Source: Amia ocellicauda (lineage: Eukaryota > Chordata > Actinopteri > Amiiformes > Amiidae). From it: DNA of 64,000 bases. The notes beneath the pieces are model-generated. The model saw nothing but the letters and a program-made list of their open reading frames with translations, had not been told where the DNA came from and searched no databases. The stretch lies in assembly GCF_036373705.1 (NCBI RefSeq), contig NC_089863.1:4987857-5051856 (forward strand). The letters are read 5' to 3'. Position 1 is the stretch's first letter. Each line of letters begins with the position of its first letter. Positions 20,930 to 33,165 of this stretch are shown here, in pieces. The translations under genes and the position numbers were made by a program.

Positions 20930-23015
20930 TTTTCCTGCATTGCAGAATATATCAAATGTATTTAAAGAAAAGGTAAATGTAAAGATTGAATAAGTTTTAA
21001 AGGTGTGTGTATATTCACACCACTGTGTGATGTAAATACAATGTAATGATAGTAAGTTAACTTAAGAAATCCTTTAAATATTACAGAATATATATGTAGA
21101 AAGTGGTACATTTAAATAAAACTCAAAAGCTGAGGACTTTAATGGCCTTGGTTGTAGTGAGTGTAAGAAGTGTTAACAGCCTTCAGCACAACTAACTAGT
21201 AACATTCTTGCAGAAATAGTGAAAACAACAATTTAAACATTTCCCCCCCTGACAATAAGTGAATGAAACTAAATCATACTAATTTCACTTAATACTGAAT
21301 ATATAAGCAATTAAAATGACCACAACAGTCTTTGTTAACTAGATAACTCTCAAAGGTCAAACAAAAGCCTTATAGTAGTAACTCTTTCACAGAAATAGTG
21401 AACCCCATGATGTGAAGTAAAACATGTAGTAATAATAAAGTAACTTTAGACTTTAAATATGTATAAATCAATAAGTATGTCTATTGAATCAGCAGATGAG
21501 TACTTTTTCTAGTTAAATCGCCAGTCTCAGCATCTCGGGGACTGAGACCAATGTACCAGCAAATACATTTTACAGGAGTGGAGTTGTTAAATAACATAAG
21601 AGGGGACAAGGGTGAGTAATACATACAAAACCGACACAGTTGAATATCTGAAAGGTTTATTAAGAATTTACTTCACCCAAACAGTTTAGTCATTCCAAAA
21701 GATGAGTCATGAGGCCCCTGACTCGGCCACACTGGGGGGTGATATTGTACAGATATGCGACACACCAGCTGTATTTCACTTCAAATGTTTAGTTTTGCAA
21801 GCTGCTTTATAAGACTTACTGTCTATATTCAAGTACTTCCCGAGGTGTGTTGAAACATGCTCAGTGCACAGAAAGGGGGCCTACATTATATCCATGTGAT
21901 AATCAAAAACTATTTCGTTACAAATGTTGAATTTTGTGACATACATTTTAAAAAGCATTTTCTATATCCAAGTCAATTCCAGCTGTAACAAAACATACAG
22001 CAGGCAGAAATAGGGAATACAGTATATTAATTTCACAATCCTTCATTAGTTGTGTAAAATGTGTCATTTTAAATATTCCCTTTATAGGTTTCCTCAAGCG
22101 GCGCTGTAGGGCTCTGAGCTCAGGCATCTACAGAAGCCTCTTAATTCCCTTCTCTGTTTCAAGAGCAAAGTTGAGCCGTTTGTTCTCACTTTTTAACTGC
22201 AGTCTTGATCACATGAGGCTGAGTCTATTTGTACACGTAGTGCTTACAGACAGCATCACCCTGAACAAATCTGGCAGATCACCAGCCAGGACATCAATTA
22301 CAGGGGCAACATTAACAGGCCTTTGTTGTTCTATTAAGGTTAAGTTTTAGACACAGATTTAGCACATAAGAAACAGCTGCCTTTACGGCATATAGCATGA
22401 CTTGGGCCTCTAGGATTGAAAACTGCATTGAAGAGTCACATTCACACTTCCGCCGGTTTACTAATTATCTTGGAAACGTGAGCAGAAGAACGCAGAACAA
22501 GTCCAGTTCTGATTCATTTTCTATACAGTGGTCTGATCAGCATCATTTCCTTCCTTCCCACATTGTGTGTGATATTAGCGATAAAAAGAAGCAATTCAAT
22601 CCATCATTCCTATTTTGTACAAAAATATGTTCTTATCGTCTTGCGTCTCTCTGCGGCACCTTCATTGCACACCTCTGTCTCAGTGCATGGCACGGGCTCT
22701 TCACATTGATCGGGACCGGCTGCTAAATCTGACTTCACTTTACTGCACAACTCGTAACCGAAATAACGTTTGAGTAAAACAGTTAAAGACAAATTACGGA
22801 CACCAACCTGTTTTCAGTTTGAAATATCCCTGTACACAGATTATAGAAGTGTTGTTTCAATTGCCTCCTCGTCTTCCTCACGCTCCGAGCCATCCAGCGT
22901 GTTGCTCACGAGGCCGGAGTCGGGTCTCTGTGCAGAATTGAGGATGGAGGCCGGCTCAGTCCTGGAGAGGACCAGGCTGTTGACCCCACAGGGTTCAAAG
23001 CGGACGGGAATCTGG
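20930..23015. repeat. Left arm of large inverted repeat
   Basis: Reverse-complement match to 24682-26880. 22085-23015 is almost identical to its partner. 21740-22085 has a few percent changes. Outer blocks 21600-21740 and 20930-21145 match 26260-26410 and 26650-26880 with many indels; 21146-21600 has no clear partner. Confidence 0.92.
22841..23011 (-). CDS. Possible terminal exon, left arm copy
   Basis: Minus-strand open frame of 56 codons plus TAA, starting after an AACCAG acceptor. It reads IPVRFEPCGVNSLVLSRTEP and ends in an acidic tail, SEREEDEEAIETTLL. The family was not recognised. A minus-strand AATAAA at 21656-21661 would close a 3' UTR of about 1.2 kb. The mirror image is at 24686-24856. 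It could equally be a chance frame; no upstream exon was found in the loop. Confidence 0.3.
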   Translation of the reverse strand: MPVRFEPCGVNSLVLSRTEPASILNSAQRPDSGLVSNTLDGSEREEDEEAIETTLL

Positions 23016-24681
23016 TTTTCAAAGTAATATAAAATAAATAAATGTGTAACTTTAAAAATAAATGCATGTTTTACTCATTTGTGTCAACAAAGAGAACTAA
23101 TGAGTCCCGAAGTCACGAAACTTGATTACAGAAACAATTACATAAGCTTGATTTTTATCTTATTTTCTTTCTGGTTTAGTATCCTGAAAAAGGACTGCAT
23201 GTACTTATCAGATTGGGGCTTTGATGTGGTATGAGAGAGCTCTGAACACAGCGATGGGTAATGAGCATCAGTCACATGTTAGGGGTGCCATGCCTGGTTG
23301 TAGCCGCTCATCAAACCCAGGGAGTAGAGCAGGGCGTCTCTAAGAGCAGCTCTGGTTTGTATCACAGGCCAAGGCCCAGGTAGTAGGAGTGTGTTTTGTT
23401 TTATTATGTACTACGTAACTTAAAATCGTTACTCAACATCCGTAAAATAAAAAGACAAACAGTTATAATAGAGGAACAGACGGAAGAATGAATTGTTGCA
23501 TTTAAAATTGCACTATAGCCTGTATGTATGAAATGGATTACAGCATTAAATAGATCAAATGACACACACACACACTTTTTCCATTCCCATGTATTGTATA
23601 TTTACTTAAGTGTCCCATTCTTAAACTTGACATTTTTATTGCCATATTTTATACATGCAGTCTTTAAACATTTCATAATTTCTTACTGTCTGTATCTCAA
23701 TGGAATTAATATCTAGTATTTTACAGGCCGCTATTGTAAAGCTATCTAAAAGGCTGTTTGTTGTCTTTCCAACTCTATACAACCAAAAGATGTATTTAGT
23801 TATTTCACCAACAGGAGGTGTATTTCTATCTTAAAACAACTCAGACATGTTTACATATTTCAATGAATGTGTTTATATCGAGGTATCCACAGTGAGAAAC
23901 AGCTGAGATGCGTTTATTCTTTTGGACCCATAAACATTTAGGTCGGTGACTGGGTACGAGAGTAAGTTTCCTCGGATGGCCTTGTATAGTAATGTGCAAC
24001 AATGGTTCATTCTCTGAGAAATCCGGTCAACAAATCTGTATCACAGACAGTGGAGAGCGTTGTGTGTTGAATAATGTACTTCAGTGCTGTATGGTGTAGA
24101 GAATTAGGTTCAATCAGGATTAATAGTCAAAGTCATCAACTGTGTCCCTGTGCTTTCAAGGTCAACATTTAGATGCTACTTATTCTTACAATGTCCAGTC
24201 TCTTAAAGAAACATATTTTAAACCGCTCTTAGATGCAATCTTTACACTTTCAACTTAGTCATTTATAATGTCAACATTTGGAAAGTTGAATTTGTCTTCA
24301 GCGCACTCACAGAAACCGTTCATCCCGATCAGGTGGTGGGTGGTCAGTATATAAAAATAAAGAGAAATGAATCTTTTACATCACAAACATTTTATTGGTA
24401 TTGTCCTTTAGTTTACTAATCTTGTATATAAATGATAACACTTCACAAGAAACAAGACCTCACAGTTCTCCCGTGTTTCTGTACAGCCTTCAGTCTGAGA
24501 GAGTCTGCGGAGAATGAACACAACTCTCTCACCAGTCCGAGCCCGTGTCCTGTTTGAACTGTTTTAATGACATAATTGACGTTTCTCTTTGCTCTTCAGG
24601 CTCTGTGTCGTGGGGAAGCTGCTGTATGAATGTGTACACATGAGTTCAGATAAGAGAGCGGCCGTGGAGAACACACAGGCC
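23016..24681. other. Loop of the large inverted repeat
   Basis: About 1.67 kb of single-copy-looking AT-rich DNA. If the mirrored exons are real, their 5' exons or a shared bidirectional promoter should be here. I saw no convincing exon. Confidence 0.5.
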
Positions 24682-26880
24682 CCAGATTCCCGTCCGCTTT
24701 GAACCCTGTGGGGTCAACAGCCTGGTCCTCTCCAGGACTGAGCCGGCCTCCATCCTCAATTCTGCACAGAGACCCGACTCCGGCCTCGTGAGCAACACGC
24801 TGGATGGCTCGGAGCGTGAGGAAGACGAGGAGGCAATTGAAACAACACTTCTATAATCTGTGTACAGGGATATTTCAAACTGAAAACAGGTTGGTGTCCG
24901 TAATTTGTCTTTAACTATTTTACTCAAACGTTATTTCGGTTACGAGTTGTGCAGTAAAGTGAAGTCAGATTTAGCAGCCGGTCCCGATCAATGTGAAGAA
25001 CCCGTGCCATGCACTGAGACAGAGGTGTGCAATGAAGGTGCCGCAGAGAGACGCAAGACGATAAGAACATATTTTTGTACAAAATAGGAATGATGGATTG
25101 AATTGCTTCTTTTTATCGCTAATATCACACACAATGTGGGAAGGAAGGAAATGATGCTGATCAGACCACTGTATAGAAAATGAATCAGAACTGGACTTGT
25201 TCTGCGTTCTTCTGCTCACGTTTCCAAGATAATTAGTAAACCGGCGGAAGTGTGAATGTGACTCTTCAATGCAGTTTTCAATCCTAGAGGCCCAAGTCAT
25301 GCTATATGCCGTAAAGGCAGCTGTTTCTTATGTGCTAAATCTGTGTCTAAAACTTAACCTTAATAGAACAACAAAGGCCTGTTAATGTTGCCCCTGTAAT
25401 TGATGTCCTGGCTGGTGATCTGCCAGATTTGTTCAGGGTGATGCTGTCTGTAAGCACTACGTGTACAAATAGACTCAGCCTCATGTGATCAAGACTGCAG
25501 TTAAAAAGTGAGAACAAACGGCTCAACTTTGCTCTTGAAACAGAGAAGGGAATTAAGAGGCTTCTGTAGATGCCTGAGCTCAGAGCCCTACAGCGCCGCT
25601 TGAGGAAACCTATAAAGGGAATATTTAAAATGACACATTTTACACAACTAATGAAGGATTGTGAAATTAATATACTGTATTCCCTATTTCTGCCTGCTGT
25701 ATGTTTTGTTACAGCTGGAATTGACTTGGATATAGAAAATGCTTTTTAAATTGTATGTCACAAAATTCAACATTTGTAACGAAATAGTTTTTGATTATCA
25801 CATGGATATAATGTAGGCCCCCTTTCTGTGCACTGAGCATGTTTCAACACACTTGAAAGTACTTGAATATAGACAGTAAGTCTTATAAAGCAGTTTGAAG
25901 TGAAATACTAGCATATCTGTACAATATCCCTCCCAATCTCGGTTTACTGTGCATGATTAATTAAGACTGATTGCATTTTTTTACTCTTTATTTGAAGGTT
26001 CGACAAGGGTCCCTGATTTGCATAAATGGTTAAAACCAGACTTAAAGCCAGACGCACAGTTACGAGCTTCATAGAATTTATACAGAACTTATTTTAGAGA
26101 TGTTACTGAATTACGTTACTCAGGGTAGAAGTGTCTGACCACCGGTTTTGGTGGTACAATTTAAATCATTAGGGGGTCTAGTTTTGTGTTGCTTGACAGA
26201 ACCGTACAGCTCCCTGCAAACCCCCCCGCGGTGCTGAAAGCAGGATGTTCTGCGTCTAAAGACCCTCTACTGCCGCTGTGACCGAGTCTGGGTCCTCATG
26301 ACTCTTGTCTGTGGAATGACTGTGTAAACTGTTTTGGTGAAATGTAAATTCTTATTAAAACTTTCAGATTCAACTGTCGGTTTTGTATGTATAACTCACC
26401 CTTGTATGTATTTATTTTAAAAACCTGTATCTTTCCGTGTCTCCTTCATTCCCTCAGTTTTCTCTTTCTATCCCATCTCTAGTTTTCTGCAGACGGAGGT
26501 GAAAAAACTACAACAATGTGTATCAAATTCTGCTGGTTTAATAGGCATATTTATTCATACATATTTAATGTAAATACACTCAATCTTATTGCATGGATGG
26601 ATAACATCAGATATGTATTTATAAGAATATGATGTTTGTTACTAATATTACAAATGCAGCTTATTTGAGTTTTATTGAAATTGACCAGATCCTACATATA
26701 TATATTCTGTAATATTTAAGGATTTCTTAAATTAACTTGGTATCATTAAATTGTATTTACATCACATGGTGGTGTGAATATACACACCTCTAAAAATGTA
26801 TTCAATCTTTACATTTTTCTTTAAATAATATGTTTGATATTCTGCAATGAAGTCTTGAGTAGGAGTAGTAATTACTGAGA
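24682..26880. repeat. Right arm of large inverted repeat
   Basis: Mirror of the left arm, with extra sequence at about 25930-26260 and 26410-26650. The innermost 940 bp are the best conserved. Confidence 0.92.
24686..24856 (+). CDS. Possible terminal exon, right arm copy
   Basis: Same 56-codon frame and TAA as the left-arm copy, after a GGCCCCAG acceptor, on the plus strand. The acceptor context differs from the left copy because the repeat ends exactly here. An ATTAAA near 26355 lies at the position equivalent to the left-arm AATAAA. Function unknown. Confidence 0.3.
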   Translation: MPVRFEPCGVNSLVLSRTEPASILNSAQRPDSGLVSNTLDGSEREEDEEAIETTLL

Positions 26881-26964
26881 TTATGCTGATTACTGAAAGT
26901 TTTAATTTACATTTTCTGTATTACATTTCTTAAAAATGGGGAATAGGCAGATTAGATTTCTAGG

Positions 26965-26966
<2 letters not shown>

Positions 26967-27013
<47 letters not shown>
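26967..27013. repeat. (TC)n(AC)n microsatellite
   Basis: About 11 TC units followed by about 12 AC units. Confidence 0.92.
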
Positions 27014-27014
<1 letters not shown>

Positions 27015-28080
27015 CTAATCCTTGATGATTATATTAACTTAATCTTACATGAGACTTTTTCTTTAAATACTGTGTTCTCTATTGTCTAACTGGATTTTTA
27101 CTTGATTGCGAAATAGATTTATATTGATAATTTTGTTTATATGACTTGTTGACATTTTTGCATTTCCATTTCCTTTAATTTCATCTATCTATTTCATCCT
27201 AAAACCGGTCTATACATTTCTCATTATTAGACATTAACAGTTCTGTGTGAAGAAAATACTAATACAGTACATATTTTCTTTTCATTTGTATTTATTTTAG
27301 TTTATTTTTTAAGCTTTAAGTTACAGCATTTTAAAATGACTTCTGTCAACATTTTAAACATGGACTGCTGAGATGGTCTTGTTTCGGACGGTCCTAATGC
27401 ATAATGTTTGGAAGAGCAGCATATTACTCTTAGACTACCCACAGCCCTCACCGCTTCTACAGATTTACGACTCTGCAAATTCAGCAACCATAAAGAACAT
27501 CACGGCATAATACACACAGGCCAGTATTTTTCCTGAGTCCAACCATGAGGCCTGTCGAATTCAGCAACACCCAAAGTGCCTCAGAACACACCTCTTCACA
27601 TGTACACGCCTTTAGTGCCTCTGACTCCACCCACTAGACAGGGGGCCTCAAGATCAAGGTCAAAGGTCAAATCCCCCACAGCCCCACATTTCAAAAAGCT
27701 GCTGTGCATGACTACTAACAGTCTGTCAACAGTTGCACGTTAATGCATTTTCTTTTTTTAACCGATTCTGTGAAATTGATTGTATTTTAGTCAACCATAT
27801 GATTTACAATGCTAATATTTATGTATTGTTAATGGTCACTTTTCAACACCACAAACACACACACACACACACATATTTTGGACAATAATTAGTTATATTT
27901 GTTGTACTGTTGTAAACAAAACAAGACTGACCACAAGGACTCTTCAACAGCGCATTGGCTTGGCAAACTGGACAAAGCAGTGACTCCATCATTGTACCCC
28001 AGTCCTGTCCCAACTCCAATACAGAATATAACATTTAAGAAGACACACAAGTATATTTATTAAATAATAATTGGAGTTAT
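27014..28080. other. No gene seen
   Basis: AT-rich intergenic DNA with a short (CA)n at about 27851-27873. Nothing supported. Confidence 0.4.
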
Positions 28081-28620
28081 GTTCTGTATCATCTAGGCCT
28101 TCATGTGCAATAAGAGTCGTGCAAGAAAACCTCTGCGAAATACTCGTTTAGAACATTTGTCTTGTCGTTTTCCAAGATACCTCAGTTTTTGCCCTTTATC
28201 TGTTTCACTTCCTGCTTTATTGACCTCTTGCTGTTGTAATATTGAAAAAAGCTCTTTGCAATAGTTTCTTTCTATTTCCCTCTTTGCTTTCCTGATCCCT
28301 TTCTTAAGATCTCTTAGCAGCTCAACATATTCTTTGTATTTAGCTTAATCTCTATCTCTTTTGTATGCTCTATACAACTTTTTCTTTCTCAATATTTTTT
28401 TGCATACTTCTATTAAACCACTTTGGCCAGTGTTTTTTGGTCCTCAATTTGCTACGTTTTGGTACAAATTTCTCCTGAGCCTCAAGTAGTATATTCTTAA
28501 AATATAACCATCCATTTTCAACTGACTCTGTATCCAGTGTGCTCCAGTCTACCTCTTCTAAGTGCTGCCATGACATTGCTGCCTTTTTTCTATCTTCATA
28601 GTGTGTCTGACTGACAATAG
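28080..28620 (-). mobile_element. CR1-type LINE fragment
   Basis: The minus strand encodes the linker between endonuclease and reverse transcriptase of CR1-like LINEs: ENGWLYFKNILLEAQEKFVP, HWPKWFNRSMQK, then (in continuation, with a stop) a basic KYKEYVELLRDLKKGIRKAK-like stretch. Truncated at both ends. Confidence 0.65.
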
Positions 28621-28822
28621 ATACAGACGGATAAGCAAGTTGGAGTCTACCGGTAACTGCCGTGTAATTAGTGTAAAATACGAAGCAGCATTTGCATGTT
28701 ATAAAATCTCGATTTCGCAAATTATTTTATCGCCCAGCCCTATTGGACAGTCATTTATTTAGAATATCCAGGTAAAACATATAAGCCCACTTAAAGCAGT
28801 ACAGACAAAATTACTCATAACA

Positions 28823-28828
28823 TTTATT
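28823..28828 (-). terminator. Polyadenylation signal of copy C
   Basis: AATAAA on the minus strand, about 92 bp after the stop codon of copy C; the same motif in a homologous block lies near 34056 (copy D). Confidence 0.5.
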
Positions 28829-28919
28829 ATGGAACAGTGGCCCTCTGTGGAAAAGCATGTCATCTGTGCAATATAGCTATACTTGACATTATTGTGCCTG
28901 CAATTGACTTGGCTGAGCG

Positions 28920-30251
28920 TTATTTCCCCTCCTTATCTTTCTTCCGCACCGTGCGTCCGATGAAGTGCAGCCGCATACTGTCGTTGCTGAGATACTGCCC
29001 CACCTCTGACTCCGGGATCAGGTCTCTCTCTCTGTTTAATTGCCCTGGTTTGGTGTCAAACGTTCTCACGCCTGTGATGAACCAGCTGCCATTGTGGAAG
29101 CTCTGGAGCAGCACCGTCAGGCTTTGTTCGTGGTGATCCTGCTGCCTGTTCAACTGCTGTACTCTCCACGTCAGCGCTCTGTTATTTTCCTCCACTACAC
29201 GTTCGTTCATTTTGTATCCAGTATGCCGGTTGTACACACTCTCCTGCACTGTTATGGTTTCTCCTTTGGGGTGAAACGTGAGGGCCCACTCACAGTCTGC
29301 CAGCATGACCTTGGTCCTAAATTTGATCTGGTGTGCTCGTTTGGCCTGATTGCTGTAGCCCCGTATCTCCAAGAGACTCCCGTTGTCGGTGGATTTGTAG
29401 AGCCGTGGGGAGAATGTAGCCGAACTCACGCTGTTGTTCTGGCTGAGGATTTCGATATCCACAGAGTTGGCCTGGTAGGTCAGGAGGATCTCTTTCTCAA
29501 TATACCTGTAGATGTCTGTGTCCACTTTATGCCCAGCCTGGTAGTGATAGAGCTCGTTGGGTTTAATCATGGGGAACCTTATGTGCTGCAGTACAGTGGG
29601 GGTCTCCTTTGGGCGGCCCGCCAGCCAGTCAACAGCGGCCTTTAACAAAGTCATTTCGCTCTCCACGACCAGGTCGGATCTTTGGAGAAGGTCGCACAGG
29701 TAAGCGGAGTCAATGGACCTCCAGACAGGAGAACGGATCACTGTGTCCATATTCCAGGGAATGAATCTATCACAGGCTTCCTTCAGCTCGGTGAGGTCAG
29801 CCAGTTTGGCGTATTGTCTCCACTGGATGGCTCGGTTACACTTGCCCGGTGTGGCCACGTTCTTGACCATGAACTCCTCACAGCATTTCTTCAGAGAAAC
29901 GACATTGTACTTGTCTGCCAGCATGCTGACAGGAAGGGCATTGTCGGTGCTGAGGGTGAGAGCCCCGCTGTAGAAGTACCGCAGGAAGTCCTCAAAGTAG
30001 GGCAGGCACTGCTCCTCCTCCGTGAGGCTGATGGTCTGCTGCTGGGCCTCGGGCCAGCGCCGGCTGGACAGCATGGTCTTGAAGACGCTGCTCTGGGCCG
30101 CCAGGAGGAGCCGGTGGCAGTGGACGCTCAGGCTGCCGTTCACCACGATCAGAAGGTCACTGAGGTCCTGGCTGTTGTACAGGTTGGAGAGGAGAGCCCT
30201 CAGCTGCTGGAGGTGGTCCACCTGCTCACACGGCCCACTCTGCCTAGGGTC
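28920..30251 (-). CDS. BTB-BACK protein, BTBD17/LGALS3BP-like, copy C, main exon
   Basis: Intact exon of 443 codons plus stop; with the exon-1 ATG the product is 444 residues. The BTB and BACK parts (to LLKAAVDWL) differ from copy A at only a few positions. From there the C-terminal 210 residues are strongly diverged, although the framework is kept (QHIRFPMI, YKSTDNG, FHPKGETITVQE, SLTVLLQSFHNGSWFITGVR, RLHFIGRTV). The tail ends in lysines. Acceptor TGTCCTCAG as in copy A. Cytoplasmic location is inferred from the lack of a signal peptide. Confidence 0.78.
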   Translation of the reverse strand, partial: DPRQSGPCEQVDHLQQLRALLSNLYNSQDLSDLLIVVNGSLSVHCHRLLLAAQSSVFKTMLSSRRWPEAQQQTISLTEEEQCLPYFEDFLRYFYSGALTLSTDNALPVSMLADKYNVVSLKKCCEEFMVKNVATPGKCNRAIQWRQYAKLADLTELKEACDRFIPWNMDTVIRSPVWRSIDSAYLCDLLQRSDLVVESEMTLLKAAVDWLAGRPKETPTVLQHIRFPMIKPNELYHYQAGHKVDTDIYRYIEKEILLTYQANSVDIEILSQNNSVSSATFSPRLYKSTDNGSLLEIRGYSNQAKRAHQIKFRTKVMLADCEWALTFHPKGETITVQESVYNRHTGYKMNERVVEENNRALTWRVQQLNRQQDHHEQSLTVLLQSFHNGSWFITGVRTFDTKPGQLNRERDLIPESEVGQYLSNDSMRLHFIGRTVRKKDKEGK

Positions 30252-30895
30252 CTGAGGACACACAGGACAGCACTGAGGACGGGTGGCCTGATTCAGAGAG
30301 GTCAATGCCTCAGGTCAAAACTCTTTAGACTTCATGGATCTTGCCTACATATAGAATTGAGTCTCAATACAATCTCTTTGTGTGATCATGTTGTAGAACG
30401 CAGTACATTGCAGGAAGCTGGGTGGGTTCAATCGTGTGGTGTAGGTGACCCACAGGTAAACAACCTGTGTGGTTCAAATGTACTTTGGCATGTGTAGTGG
30501 GATGAAATGGTCAGTTACTGTTTTGTTATATAAATGACATGGTTGCTGCAACATTATCAAAATAGTTGGCAAAAATGAAAAAAAAAAGTGAGATTCTCCT
30601 TATCAATTTGTTTCAGGGTGAATATATATATTTATATTATGTATTTGTACTTGTAAGTAGGAGAGGCCAGTCAATAAGAATTAAAATCTCAATTTTAATT
30701 CGACAAGGTGAATTATTGCAGAATTAGTTTGACAGTATAAGGCCAAAATTAGTATTAAAAACAAAGCTAATTATATTTACATAAATGACAAGTTTGTTGC
30801 TACACTGCCCACAATCAGGAAGTGTCTGTCAGTGACGTCACAAGTGGAATACATAATGAACATCACCATAAACAACACAGGGAATCTAAAATACG

Positions 30896-30942
<47 letters not shown>

Positions 30943-32681
30943 TGTAGTAGCCTATTTAAATATGGGAAACCAGGGATGGCGGACCTGTGGCACGCAGTGT
31001 CGTATAGGTTGGCACACCAAGTGAGCGACTATCTGCGTTTTGTTCAGTTTTTTATGTTTGGTAGTTTTTCTTTTTTTCCTTTTGTCCAGCCCGCCCCTCA
31101 ATTGTATAAACTGATTGACACTTGTGAAAACCAGTCAGTGTATTTGGCAGTGACGGCACCGGCTCACGTTATTGTCTGAATATTCATGTTTATGTCGGGT
31201 TCTTGTGCGCAGATTATCGCAGTTGTGCGCAGAACTGCAGTCTCCTCCGCTCCCATTGGTGGAGCTGCGCAGATCCGCGCAGAACTGCGACAATCTCTTA
31301 TGATGAGTGTTTGCGCTGCGGGCGGCGCTGTGGGAGCAGCAGGAAGAGGACAAACTGAGTCTGTGCTGCTGGGATTCATTGTCAGCAATGGACGGGTTTT
31401 GCATTTTGTGTACTGTTACCTCCTGTATCAAATGGGGAAATGGCCAATCATTCGTATTGAACACATATTGAAAACTTCATAAAGTTGGCAAAATAAAGCT
31501 GAATTCTCAAAAAAACCATAATGCCTTTAAAAAATAATAATACACATATAAGTTAAAAAAAAATCAGTTTAGCCCCTGTATAAACTTTAATATCCCTAAT
31601 GTATCATTGGCACCCTGTGGTGGGAACTCCAGTGTGAGGTGACTAGTAAATACTGTTTATTTGGTTAAAGTATTTCACATTTTACAAAATTAAAAACAAT
31701 TCCAATTATCCACCATTTCCCAAAGTATCCCATCATATGGCGACTTTGGGTTAAAGTGGCTCAAACAAACAAAGGATTTTCTCGGGGCGACAGATCTGTG
31801 GTTTGAGGGGCTCACTTGACTCCGACAGCTTTTCAGATGCGGGGTTTAGCAAGAAATTAGATGACAAACTAAGTCTGTATCCACACAACCAACAGACACA
31901 AAATACATCATAACAGCAGCGAGGGGCTTGAGTCAGTTGGGTACATCATAATACATATCATTTACAATCTCAGCTGCGCGGGTGAGAGTTTTAGCAGAAC
32001 CACAAGGACACAGCAGCAGCAGCACTGGCTATTTGGGACATATTCATGATCATGCTGAACTGACACTGATCGGACACACTTCTGTTTTCATGTGTTCATA
32101 CTGCAGTCAACACACACCGCTGTGGCCACATGTGTCCGCTGGCTGCGCATCTGGGATTGGTGTGGACACGATCATTTTACACAGCGCACATTTCTATTGC
32201 ATGTATGGTATTTTACGTTTCCATGTTGCAGTGTGGACTGTGCCTCTGCTTTTGTGAAAAGTGTTGTATATCCCAGGAGAACCCACAGTGCGCGGCAATA
32301 ACGGATGCAATGCCTCGGTTAATGATGGTCCTGTAGAAAACGTGCAATAAACACATTCAAACGTCTCCCTCTATACGATTAGATTCATTAACACGTCTAT
32401 GTGCACAATAATTAGCTGCTGATAACTCAGTGACTAGCAATATTACTGACTGCCCATGAACATGATCTACATGATCTACATGTGCAATGTGTCCCTGTAG
32501 GAGAGAACAATGCAGCCACATGTCTCACTGCCTCTGGTGGCATCATGCACACTGGGGTCCCTCTTCAGAGGACACTGCTCAGAGCTGGACGCAGGTTCAG
32601 CCACAGGGTCCACTTGGCCGGGAAGTCCTGCCCGCCTTTCAGCGCAGGAGTGAAGCTGCTGCCATCAGGAGCGCAACTCAC
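30252..32681 (-). other. Intron of copy C
   Basis: 2.43 kb between the proposed donor and acceptor. It holds an (ATT)n run (30897-30941) and a GC-richer stretch at 31190-31350 with recurring GCGCAG words. No additional exon was convincing. Confidence 0.5.
30897..30941. repeat. (ATT)n microsatellite
   Basis: About 15 ATT units. Confidence 0.95.
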
Positions 32682-32757
32682 CATCGTGTCGGACGTGTTG
32701 CAGCCCTGAGGAGCTGGACGAGCTGGACTGGGTGCAGGAGAAGCGGTGCAGCCTCTT
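32682..32757 (-). other. Exon 1 of copy C (5' UTR ending in ATG)
   Basis: Minus strand ends CGACACGATG before the donor GTGAGTTGC. Homologous to 11780-11860. An ATG further upstream within the ISRE-like motif is in frame here, but not in copy A, so the exon-terminal ATG is the shared solution. Confidence 0.55.
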
Positions 32758-32773
32758 GCTTTCACTTTCATTT
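32758..32773 (-). promoter_or_regulatory. ISRE/IRF-type motif upstream of copy C exon 1
   Basis: Minus strand reads AAATGAAAGTGAAAGC (core GAAAGTGAAA, 32760-32769), a classic IRF-binding arrangement. Next to it lies TTTCCCAAGAAA. Both motifs are kept, with small changes, at copy A. Confidence 0.6.
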
Positions 32774-32888
32774 CTTGGGAAATATGGTGTGTGTGAGAGA
32801 GCATGCTGGGGAGGGGTGCGGCAGCGGGGGCTGTACAGCTGAGTTCTGGACACTCCCTGATCTGATCTCACTGCAGGACAAACTGTAC

Positions 32889-33165
32889 AGCAGTGCTTCT
32901 CAGCCTGGTCCCGAGCTCTTAATTACTTAATTGAACCTTAATTACATTTGTCTTTTAAAACAACTGATAAAAAGGTGATTCCTTAGTAAGATAAGTTCTT
33001 TATACAATTTTATACATAAATCCCCTCCAGTTTAATATAATTAAAAACTCTGATTTAGGAAATTATTAATTAAATTAAGGGTCCAATTAAGTAACCAAGA
33101 GATCGGTTGGAACAAAACCCAGGAGGGTACAGGCTCCTCCAGGACCGGGGTTGGGAACCACTGCT
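32889..33165. mobile_element. Foldback MITE
   Basis: Starts AGCAGTGCTTCTCAGCCTGG and ends AACCACTGCT. The arms are inverted repeats over about 90 bp (gagctcttaattacttaatt against the reverse of aattaagtaaccaagagatc). The homologous place upstream of copy A (about 11957-11965) lacks it, giving an empty site and a target duplication close to (T)GTAC/CTAC. Confidence 0.8.

Noticed and set aside
22397..22726. 109-codon ORF present in both inverted-repeat arms (also 24971-25300)
   Set aside because: Its conservation is explained by near-identity of the arms; composition and content look like chance, and no family was recognised.
30252..32681. Extra middle exon with a signal peptide for the BTB-BACK genes
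   Set aside because: I searched the introns of copies A and C for a shared hydrophobic exon between good splice sites and found none; the direct ATG-to-main-exon join is simpler.
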